Of a stretch of DNA of 64,000 nucleotides, positions 10,783-18,744 are shown piece after piece. Within the stretch, counting starts at the first letter, position 1. Every line of letters starts with the position of its first letter. Location of the stretch: positions 19,794,714 through 19,858,713 of the forward strand of contig CP154957.1 in the NCBI GenBank assembly GCA_039621445.1, given 5' to 3'. Under the pieces are notes generated by a model, which saw only the letters and a program-made list of their open reading frames with translations, was not told the DNA's origin and did no database searches. The stretch comes from Euglena gracilis (taxonomy: Eukaryota; Euglenida; Euglenophyceae; Euglenales). The position numbers and the translations under genes were made by a program.

Positions 10783-12379
10783 TCCGGTATGGAAGGAGCC
10801 GCGACCCCCTACGCCGAAGCCATGCCCACGCCAGGCTCCTAGCCAACGCCCAACCACGCCATCACCGCGACGTGCAGCGGATCGGCCAGGTCCCTCTCCA
10901 GAGACGGAATGGGAAGGAACCGAACCGACTCCTGCGGCACCGAGCGCCCGACCCTCTGGTATTCGCCAGACGGGGAAGGACAGTGGCAAGGTAGAGGGCA
11001 AAGGCAAGGGAGAAGGCAAAGGCGTGGCCGGCAAGGGTAAGGGTGAGGGCAAGGGTGAGGGTAAAGGTAAGGGCACAGGACGCGAGGAGGAGGAGGAACC
11101 AGCGGAAGTCCTCTCGGACTTTGAGCATATGCTCAGGTTCAAGGAGGAGCTGGACGACGAAGGTTGGGACATGCAGAATGGATACCATACTGCAGGAAAC
11201 CGACCCGTCACCCCTCCGGAAGCAGTCATCCAAGTGGTATTACGCCACACCCAGAACAGAGTCAGACAATTCCATTACGGAATTGATCTGTATGCCTTCG
11301 AAGGTGAAGGTGGCAGACCTTTGCTGGATGCCCAGCCGGGTTTTTGGGAGCTCTGGTTTTGGCTGGGATACCCCTGCCAGAACTGGGGTCTCTTCAATGA
11401 TTCCACTGGTCGCAGTTACCTGCACCAGTTGGGACCAGCATTCCGAGACCAGCAGGTGTTGGCCCGAATGCTGAAGGCCTACTTCAAATGTATTCATTCG
11501 GTAGGACCCCTCGGAGTCCAGTGGAAATATTTCCTACTGCACCCCGACATCGAACGCCTGATTGTGGTGTTGTGGTGCAACAACCTCCAGGTATTGCTGG
11601 TGAGCCATTACAGCTCCACCTTCCGCGTTAAGCGGGTTTCCCTGGCTTACCCACAGAGGTATGACCTCTGTTGTAAGTACTGCCGACAGGAATTTCCTGT
11701 CGACTTCTGGGGATTCGGCGTGCGCGGAAGTCCTTCACTGCCTCGGGATAACCCGGGCCTGGAGATTGGACGCCGCATGCTTATGCATGTGTGCGACGCC
11801 CCGGATGTCCAGGGCAAAAGTCGCCGCGTCCACAAGCAGCGTATTTTTATGCTGCAGCAGTTCTGGTGGCGAGCCTGGACCACCTATGTTATGGAGGTGT
11901 ATATACATCTCCGTGACCCCCAGGACGATAGGCCTGGTAAGGAAAGCCTGCCACCGGATTACGGTGACGCCATCGAGGGTCCTCGTCGTCGGATTCTCGG
12001 CCACCTGCGCCCCAACTGGCACCTGGATGATATCAGCCTGGAAGAACATTTGCGGCGGCAGTTTGGCGGTACCCTCGACCGGGAGGTTTTCCTCCCGTTG
12101 ATGGCAAACCCGAGGGCCATCCTCGAAACAGGTATGCCGATTCTGGCATGCGTCCAGGAGTTCGAGGAGGGCTTTTTCGAGGTCTGGGAAGACACGCGTT
12201 ACCGCGGCTTCCTGGGCCCGAACAGGCCTGCCAACGCCTGGGTGCAGCCATCATGGCCTCCACCCTGGCCCAACAGCGCCAGCAGCAGTACGTTGACCTT
12301 TTACAGGCTGGCGGACACTCAGGGATGCCGATGGCACCCCGACGATCCTCGTTCGCGCCTTCATCGCCCCAGAGGATGA
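10745..12379 (+). CDS. Accessory ORF 2, unrecognised
   Basis: This 544-codon frame has a disordered N-terminal third, including a Gly/Lys repeat (KGKGEGKG type, about 10990-11080) that looks like a basic linker. A well-structured region follows from about 11110 to 12250. That part has many aromatic residues (FWELWFWLGYPCQNWG; FWWRAWTTYVMEVYIHL) and a CCKYC motif at about 11672. I do not recognise the family. The last part (after about 12270) appears to shift frame: the + 1 frame reads a Gln-rich helix there, and the following ORF opens in yet another frame. The GTATTACGCC-type motifs and perfect hairpins of this region are the same class as in the chromovirus. Confidence 0.55.
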   Translation: MSRPVAAMPPLIPPVWKEPRPPTPKPCPRQAPSQRPTTPSPRRAADRPGPSPETEWEGTEPTPAAPSARPSGIRQTGKDSGKVEGKGKGEGKGVAGKGKGEGKGEGKGKGTGREEEEEPAEVLSDFEHMLRFKEELDDEGWDMQNGYHTAGNRPVTPPEAVIQVVLRHTQNRVRQFHYGIDLYAFEGEGGRPLLDAQPGFWELWFWLGYPCQNWGLFNDSTGRSYLHQLGPAFRDQQVLARMLKAYFKCIHSVGPLGVQWKYFLLHPDIERLIVVLWCNNLQVLLVSHYSSTFRVKRVSLAYPQRYDLCCKYCRQEFPVDFWGFGVRGSPSLPRDNPGLEIGRRMLMHVCDAPDVQGKSRRVHKQRIFMLQQFWWRAWTTYVMEVYIHLRDPQDDRPGKESLPPDYGDAIEGPRRRILGHLRPNWHLDDISLEEHLRRQFGGTLDREVFLPLMANPRAILETGMPILACVQEFEEGFFEVWEDTRYRGFLGPNRPANAWVQPSWPPPWPNSASSSTLTFYRLADTQGCRWHPDDPRSRLHRPRG

Positions 12380-12473
12380 ACCTCTTGCGCGAAGGAGACG
12401 TGAGGCGTCAGTCGCTTCCACCACCGCGATTCCGTGGCGGGAGGAACGCGACCGCAGCCCCTCCGTCACCATT

Positions 12474-14942
12474 ATGGAGGCAGCGCCGCCGTCTCCGACA
12501 GGAACGGCTGTATCATTTGTCTCTGCCCCGCGAGCGGCAGGGGAACGATCGGTTTCCCCGGCTCCCGCGGCGGTTTCCGTCTGTCCACCGGTAGGTGGAG
12601 ACCAGCAACTACTTGAGGAGGTAGGTGAGAACGTGGAGGATATCCTCTACGCTGCTCTGCCTACTCTGGCACAGCCTAGGCCAGACGAAGCACCCGCAGG
12701 GGATATACCTGTGGCTGCTACGCCTGTTCCAACGGCTGAGCCTCCAGCCGAGGTGACTGGTATGGTCGTCGAGGATATCCTCGAAGAACCTGCCAGTCCC
12801 ACAGCACGCACCTCGTTACGAGGCCGCATGCTTGGCGCCGTGGTCACTGGCATTACTGCCGTGGCTGCTGCACCAACGCCACGAGGTGGAGGCGTAGCAT
12901 CAAGCTCCGCCGCCGAGGTCGTGGAGACACCAGATGTCGGTGTCCCCACACCCCCATCTCCGGCAGCAGTGCAACCATCTTCAGGGGATGAACCCCAGCC
13001 GACAGAGCCATCCGTCGCACCGGCTACACCAGAGGATCAACCTCCCGTAGCACCTGCGCCAGCGGTTGTGGAGGATCAACCTCCTAGACCGGATGTCGAA
13101 ATGGAAGTGGAGGAGATACCCCCACGACCACCGACACCGCGCAGGGTCCCTGCCGTCCCGAGGACCATGGCAGAGTTACTGGGAGCGCCAGCTCCTGTGG
13201 AAGCACCGATTTCGGTGACGACCACAGTGCCACGCCTCGTCGGACAGGATGAACCTGCTCGGCGACGGCCGGCTGAACAACCACAGGAACGAGTGCCGAC
13301 CCCTCGGAGCGTCATGCGCGACCCAGCGGTCAGTATGCCCGCTTCGCCCGGACGGCAAACGTCTACTCCCGCACCATCGGCTCCTGATACCAAGAGTCGG
13401 CCGCAGGCGTCGCCTCCTGATTCCGGGAGTGCCAAGCCGAACGGAGGCAAAACGCGTGCTGCAAACTGTAAGCCCCCTGCCAAAGGCGGTGATGGGAAAC
13501 CACCACCGAAAGGTGGCGCTGGCGGTCAGACCGGCGGACAGCCGAATGGCCCTACGACAATGCACGACTATTCGGCCGTTGCGTCGTCCGGGTACGGCCA
13601 GAGCAAACCGAAAGGTAAGGCTCGTGGTCGACAGGCCCAATCTTCCGCCGGATCGACGGATGAGGAGCACGATGAACCTGCTTCACCTCCTGTGTCTGCG
13701 GATGCCCAGCTCTGGACTCGGGATATCCTGACCAGACTAGGCACCGTGGAAGAGAGGACGATGAAACTGGCAGCTATTAGGCACCAGAAAGGGTCACTGA
13801 ATCGATGGATTCAGCCCCTCTTCGTCCGAGGAGAACCTTTCCACTATGCCCCGGAACATACCTGGACATTCCGGAACAGGCGCTCACCCAGAGTACTGGC
13901 ACAGTACTTTGGCGAAGACTGCTTGTTGGATTTCCAGCACGGCACGTCCTTTGCCTGGACGTGCTCCGTGTGCCACCATGTGCGGCACAACCAACCGCTT
14001 GTGCATGTGTGCAAGCGGCAGGTGAAATCCTCGTGGTTCCATCACAGGGCATATGTGCCGAACTGTGTGGCGCTCGTATGTCGTGAGTGTCTGAACGCCT
14101 GGAAGCACAGCTTGAACTACTCCTACAGTGAGAATGCTCACGACAGGGATATCCCTGCCTTGTGCATCAACTGTGTAGGAGCCAAGTTCGTGCAGACTGC
14201 TGATGGAGGAGTCACCACCATTGTCCCCCAGCACTGGGAGACACTGGAGAAGTGGAAGAAGGAGTACAAGCAGGTGGAAGGACGCCTGAAGCACTCCGAC
14301 TTCCGAAAGGTAGAAAGCTACCGCCACACGGGAATGGCCCGTGCGTTCCAGATCGACGCTTGGGCAATGCGCCTCGCCGTCGAGGAACATGCCAAGGTAA
14401 GAATGCCTTACCTCTGGACGGATGGCGACTGGGAGACACAGGTTTACCCCCTGTTCTCCAAGCGCCAGCATGGCGGATACACCTTGCCACTGTGGCCCCC
14501 TGAAGAACACGATTTGGTGGACTTCAGAGGTTGGTTGGCGGCTGTATTACGGCGCCATACCGCAAGAGCTCGGACAGCGAGGTGGATGTATGACAGCAAC
14601 TTCAAGCAGACACCGGGGATGCCCCCGCAGGTGCCTGCGAATCACCCCCGGACGAATTACATCATCTGGCCGGTGATGCTGCCCAGAATTTTCTGGGAGC
14701 AACTCCAACGGTATCTTCAGCATCATGCTGAACGTACCAGGGAGAAGCTGCCGGATAATTGGATCAAGGACTGGGAGACCCCTTCCTTTGATGTCAACGA
14801 TGCGGAGCTCAACACCATTCGGAGTGAATCAGCTCCGCCGCGTTCCCCACGCCAACTGGAGTTGGTTGAGGACCCATTAGGGGACCCCCAACACGACTAC
14901 TGGCGTGAGGTGCGCGAACGTCCAGCCGATAAAGGCAGGTGA
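12474..14942 (+). CDS. Accessory ORF 3, unrecognised, disordered region plus Cys-rich domain
   Basis: This 822-codon frame ends with TGA at 14940. The first half is Pro/Ala/Glu-rich and low in complexity, with repeated EDIL and DEPP or DQPP steps, followed by a Lys/Gly-rich basic stretch (about 13400-13630). From about 13700 a folded domain begins. It carries ordered Cys pairs: CSVC (about 13964), an H-x-C segment (VHVCKRQ), CREC (about 14089) and CINC (about 14164), which suggests a zinc-binding fold of RING or PHD size. Aromatic helices follow to the end. No named family is recognised. The first in-frame Met is at 12474, but homologous sense may extend upstream through a frameshift. A retroelement accessory protein or a captured host gene are both possible. 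Confidence 0.55.
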   Translation: MEAAPPSPTGTAVSFVSAPRAAGERSVSPAPAAVSVCPPVGGDQQLLEEVGENVEDILYAALPTLAQPRPDEAPAGDIPVAATPVPTAEPPAEVTGMVVEDILEEPASPTARTSLRGRMLGAVVTGITAVAAAPTPRGGGVASSSAAEVVETPDVGVPTPPSPAAVQPSSGDEPQPTEPSVAPATPEDQPPVAPAPAVVEDQPPRPDVEMEVEEIPPRPPTPRRVPAVPRTMAELLGAPAPVEAPISVTTTVPRLVGQDEPARRRPAEQPQERVPTPRSVMRDPAVSMPASPGRQTSTPAPSAPDTKSRPQASPPDSGSAKPNGGKTRAANCKPPAKGGDGKPPPKGGAGGQTGGQPNGPTTMHDYSAVASSGYGQSKPKGKARGRQAQSSAGSTDEEHDEPASPPVSADAQLWTRDILTRLGTVEERTMKLAAIRHQKGSLNRWIQPLFVRGEPFHYAPEHTWTFRNRRSPRVLAQYFGEDCLLDFQHGTSFAWTCSVCHHVRHNQPLVHVCKRQVKSSWFHHRAYVPNCVALVCRECLNAWKHSLNYSYSENAHDRDIPALCINCVGAKFVQTADGGVTTIVPQHWETLEKWKKEYKQVEGRLKHSDFRKVESYRHTGMARAFQIDAWAMRLAVEEHAKVRMPYLWTDGDWETQVYPLFSKRQHGGYTLPLWPPEEHDLVDFRGWLAAVLRRHTARARTARWMYDSNFKQTPGMPPQVPANHPRTNYIIWPVMLPRIFWEQLQRYLQHHAERTREKLPDNWIKDWETPSFDVNDAELNTIRSESAPPRSPRQLELVEDPLGDPQHDYWREVRERPADKGR

Positions 14943-16093
14943 GGTGTCTGTGAGCGCTAATGCGGCGTCTTTCACAACCCTCGTCAGGTATTCGCCTGAC
15001 ACCCTGTTTGGGTATTCGCCCGAGCAACCCCTTCGAAGACCCTTTGCGGTATTCGCCGCTAGTAAGTTCCCACCGGGATGCTTCCATGTGCAGGATTCCA
15101 TGTGCATGCATGCACACCCCTCTCCCCTCTCCCCTCTCGCGGGCGTGCGACACGCAGCGCACAGGGCCGACAACCTCTTTTCCTTTCCCTTTATTTTCTT
15201 TTCGGCCGTTTGAGGCCTTAAGGCTGCCAGACAGCACAACTTTTCTGGCCTAAGCCAACCCCCCACTCCTCTCTACTTTCCCCCCGGGGCAAATGCTGTC
15301 GCCGGCATTTGGTTTTGTAGAGTAGGACTTTCCTTTTGCGTGGTCAGGTTTGACTGGCCATGTGCCCTGCCCAGGTTTGACTGGTCAGAGGCCCCCTCCT
15401 TCCACACCCTCCCCATGGGTTTTCCTGGAATGCCCATGGACCCAACCCCAAGTGCCTTGGGCACACCCAAACTGGGTGGATGGGTTTGCTTGGCAAGGAA
15501 ACCTGTCAGCCCCATTTTCCCAAGTGGGCTATGATATACTATATACCCATAAGGCAGCGCAGAATAGGTGCAACCATTTTGCGCGTTTTGGGCTTTTTGG
15601 GTCCCCTCCTTTCCGCCCCCCCCCCTTTTTGAGTGGACCCCTGTGCGACGGAAAGGGCCCCTGTGGATGCGCCAGGGTGCACCTACCACAGACCAGGTCT
15701 GTGTCCGAAATCCCTGTGGCCAGAATGCCTGGTCCAAAGGGGAAATCGGGCATAGCCCTGGGAGGGGGATGTGTACCAGGCGTATGCTTCTGTCCCCTTC
15801 CGTTGAGGAAGTTAGGATGGATGCAGATCCTATTAGGATTTCTTAATGGGTGTCCCTTCTCTCTCCACAGGTGTTATTCTGTTTTCCCTTTCCTTTTCTC
15901 CGGACCGGACTTGGTTATCCAGTCCGTCCTCCCTGCATTGCTCCGTGCTTTGCTTCTTGGGAAGTGGAAAAGGTATTTTCTGTTACTCTGATTTTCAGTT
16001 CCCAAGTAGGTGCGCCAAGGCGAAAGCGAAGGCTTTTGGGAATTGAGAAAGGGGAATTGGGAATCAGACGTACACTCTAGAACCCAACGGTCT
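14943..16093. other. Non-coding region with hairpins and TATA-like sequence
   Basis: No gene is supported here. The first part keeps the micro-hairpins: GTCAGG/CCTGAC with a TATTCG loop at 14983-15000, and GCGG/CCGC with the same loop at 15046-15059. A pyrimidine-rich block (15115-15200) and a second hairpin, CCCAAG/CTTGGG around 15450, follow. Near 15530-15555 the sequence GATATACTATATACCC could serve as a TATA region. A 3' splice-like CTCTCCACAG lies at about 15870. The region could be the long terminal repeat or untranslated tail of the upstream element, but I found no matching copy elsewhere in the window. Confidence 0.4.
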
Positions 16094-17302
16094 TGGTGGC
16101 CAAAAATTAGGGTTTGGGGAAGGCTGACGAAGAAGTGATTCAAGATAGGGACGGAGAAACTCCTGTTCCAGCAGTTGGTGGCAGCAGTCGAACATTTTCG
16201 GGGGGGTTTCGGAAGAAGTCCTCCAGGTTATGAGAAAATCAAGGCCTTTTCAATTGTTTTTTTTGAAACAGTGTTACAGCATTTTTCCTTTGAAAAGCTG
16301 CATTTTTTGCTGAAATTAAGACAGAATACCCAAACCACCTCTTTTTTTACTGGCTCTTCTTCTTTGGGGTCGGCAAAATGCCTCCGGAGGAGGCAACGGT
16401 GGTCTCCACCGTCAGAAGCCTTGTGGGAGGTGGGTAAACCAGAAGGCGGTCGTTCTCAACCAACGCCAGGTCGATGTTTGACCCGGTGCATCTGGCTTCC
16501 ATCCATCTATCCACTCTCGACACAAGTTTCTCCGGTCCTTTTGGAAACCACCCCTGCTCTGAGTGCCCACGTTTAAGAGCTGGCCATCACTCCTCGGCTG
16601 GTCAACCCCTGCTGGTTCAATCTCCCCTCCCTGGTTTCCGTAAACCTCCACCCCTAAAACTCACCACAACACGCCAGACACCGTTCAGTTACAAACTGTC
16701 TGGCGACATGGCAACAAAGTCTGTCGTTCGTGTCCTTTGCAAAGATTCACGCCTGTGACTGGTGTCACAAGCAGGGTTGAAAAACTTTGCCAACAAACCA
16801 ACAGACTTCATTTCTAGGTGGTTTCCATCTTCTAACCCCATCCCATCGTCCACAAATGCTTTGCTTTTTCTGCCCACCCTTAACCCGGCCGCACAGATTC
16901 CCGCTTACACCCAGTCGCCTTGCACTCACCACGTATACACACATACCAGGCGGATTCCCTCCCACCAGTCATCAACTGTTTGTGTCATTGTACGCGGTAA
17001 TCCGCGCACCATGCTTTGTTTGCACTTGTACGCGGTTATCCGTGTACAAGTGCATTGTGCGCGGATTACCACTCAAACCTTTAACTCCGTCGTCTGTCAC
17101 CTCTTCTTTCGTTTTACGCGGTTATCCGCACACACTTGTATTGTTCACTTGTCTCTCAAATACTGTTAATAACGTAAACCATGGACTCACAGCCCCATGT
17201 CACACCTGTTCAAAGTCGGTGTTTTTGCAGCCATTTCAAACAGTTCTAGTACAGTCCCAAATAACACAACTCACACGCAATCGGAAATGGGCTAAGCGGA
17301 AT
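16094..17302. repeat. Segment X, copy 1
   Basis: This 1.2 kb non-coding segment begins AAATTAGGGTTTGGGG and is present three times in the window at more than 98% identity by eye. It contains a 19-codon mini-ORF starting ATGCCTCCGGAGGAGG (+ strand, about 16378) and a cluster of GCGG-(TTAT/TAAT)-CCGC hairpins near its right end. It always sits between a DIRS-A terminal repeat on the right and either unique DNA (this copy) or a cut Gag unit (copies 2 and 3) on the left. It takes the place where RNase H, methyltransferase-like and recombinase sequence would be expected in a full DIRS element. Confidence 0.8.
16988..17120. other. Hairpin cluster in segment X
   Basis: Four related hairpins lie in 130 bp. 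The strongest has 15-nt arms at 17021-17035 and 17040-17054 around a TTAT loop, perfect except for one G-T pair. The others are GCGG/CCGC stems with TAAT, ATTA or TTAT loops (about 16993, 17061 and 17116). Copies of the long hairpin are at about 24970-25003 and 30956-30989. The loops match those of the micro-hairpins in the 1-15 kb region. The role is unknown; a transcription stop, a packaging signal or a self-priming structure are possible. Confidence 0.75.
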
Positions 17303-17470
17303 CGTACTCCCTCGAGGCAAGCCGAAAAGGGAGGAAGGGACACCGAGGGCGAAGCACAAAGACTTTGTGAGGCCATACCTTGCTCGCCAGCGGTTTGTTG
17401 TGTGTTTGTTCGCTGCGCTGGGTTAGGAGGTCCCGCTTAGTGCTGCCTCGCCGGAGTTGGCTGCTTTGTC
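17303..17470 (-). repeat. DIRS-A 3' inverted terminal repeat, copy 1
   Basis: CGTACTCCCTCGAGG, the CGAAGCACAAAGAC block and the CTTAGTGC-GCCTCGCCGG box match the arm and terminal repeat of DIRS-B at 45358-45520. Unlike in B, it is joined directly to the interrupted RNase H reading frame, with no methyltransferase-like module and no recombinase between. Confidence 0.8.
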
Positions 17471-18629
17471 TGCTTTGTTGCTGCACTTAATTTTTTGACA
17501 TTTATGTGCAAAATGGAGTTTTGCCTCCAAAATTCTTGCACAATTTCGCCTGTTCGAATGTCCAGCCCCCCCCATGCATGGGTACTGCTGTCTGAGTGCA
17601 ACTCCCTGGTTGCAATTTGGGGGAAGGGTCTGCCCCCCCAGGAGTCCAGTAGATTTTCTATTTCTCTTAATTGGTCTTTTATTTTTTGGGAAATGGGGTG
17701 TTTTGAGTCCCAGGGCGCTGTGGAATTTTCCACCAAAAAGTATGCCAGGGCATCCGTAAAGGCCCTTAGAAAGAGCAGGGCCATTAGATTGCATCTTATT
17801 TGGCCCAAAATGGCAGCCAACTGCCTTTTTGACATGTAATATTTCTTCACCATGTTCCCAGCTACTTTTTTACTGTTTTTATTTTCTGGCGGGGCACCTG
17901 CAATTTTCCCTCTTGGAAGTTTAATTGAAACCCAAGATGATTTACAATTTGGGTTGGCTGCAGGGTGGACTTTTTTACATTGATTTTGAATCCTGATTTG
18001 GTTAAATCCCTGACCACTGTGTTCAGGTGATTTTGTAAGAGATTGTATGTTGGGGCTACCTGTAAAATGTCGTCCAGGTAAATAAATACCTGGATGCCGC
18101 TTTTTCTCCACATCTTTTCGAATGTCTTCATTACTGACATAAAAATTTGGGTCATTACATTCAGGCCAAAACAGCCTGCCTGGAATTCCCAGGTCTGCCC
18201 CCCCACCTGATGTCTTAGAAATGGCCTTAGGGCCTGGCTCACTGGTATGTGGAAGTAGGCATCCTTTAGGTCTATTTTTGCTGCCCAGTGGCCTTTTTCC
18301 AACACAGGGAAAATGTGCTGGACGTGATCCATCTTGAAAGGTTTCACTTGGAACAGTTGATTTAGCTTCCTGCAATCGCTTATTAACCTCCATTTGGTCT
18401 GTCACCCCTCTGGTTTTGAAAACAAAAACCAGGGGATGAGGTGCTGGGTGGTTGAATCCCTCACCCTCTTTACGGATCTAGATTTTTCGTAATCCAGCAA
18501 TTTTTTTTCTGCTTGGGGTAGGTTCAAATTTGCTCTGGGTTTTGGGTGGGTGGACAATTTTGGTGGGTTTACCCAGGGGTTTTGAATGCCATCCCTGATG
18601 AGTTGACATGTTGTTGGGGGGGGGGGCAT
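17471..18629 (-). pseudogene. DIRS-A reverse transcriptase with truncated RNase H, copy 1
   Basis: Read right to left, this begins with WVNPPKLSTHPKP and LIPWFLFSKPEG, then the RT palm (HWAAKIDLKDAYFHIPVS, GCFGLNVMTQIF) with the YLDDIL catalytic box at about 18070. It continues into the thumb and the first RNase H strand (HSDSSTHAWGG-type Asp). It carries a TAG and a one-base shift near 17860, where the intact family reads KKELGK. After INVKKLSAAT the frame runs into the terminal repeat, so the second half of RNase H, the methyltransferase-like module and the tyrosine recombinase are missing. It cannot support its own movement. Confidence 0.88.
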
Positions 18630-18744
18630 TTTTTGCCCACCATTTCAGGCTTTTTTGCAGCCTTTGATAGAGTGGGGTGTCTCCCCATTTTTCCTCCATG
18701 GAATTTATTTACTGGATAAGATTGTTTTGGGAGGGCTGGGCTGG

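Larger units (their letters stand above)
1059..15060. repeat. Dispersed perfect micro-hairpins with recurrent loops
   Basis: Short perfect hairpins occur every few hundred bases, mostly inside coding sequence. Verified arms (left/right) include 1059-1065/1069-1075, 1405-1412/1417-1424, 2399-2406/2411-2418, 5642-5648/5655-5661, 5881-5887/5892-5898, 6062-6068/6074-6080, 6762-6771/6782-6791 (10 bp), 6797-6804/6813-6820, 7085-7091/7095-7101, 7824-7830/7836-7842, 8337-8343/8348-8354, 10539-10545/10552-10558, 11684-11690/11696-11702, 12080-12086/12091-12097 and 14983-14988/14995-15000. Loops recur (ATTA, ATTAC, TATTAC, TATTCG, TATTGG) while arms differ. Two further classes are perfect palindromes with a GGATATCC core (6698, 8589, 10302, 12636, 12769, 14144) and GG-ATGAA-CC or GG-ATCAA-CC hairpins (10241, 12374, 12983, 13070, 13246). 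Confidence 0.85.

Noticed and set aside
15350-15991. A 213-codon + strand frame in the spacer
   Set aside because: The composition is Pro/Leu/Cys-rich without domain pattern, no homologous copy keeps it, and there is no coding-like third-position bias.
17437-18405. A 322-codon frame covering DIRS-A RT
   Set aside because: RT palm motifs such as YLDDIL lie in another frame. Only the thumb and RNase H part of this frame is genuine.
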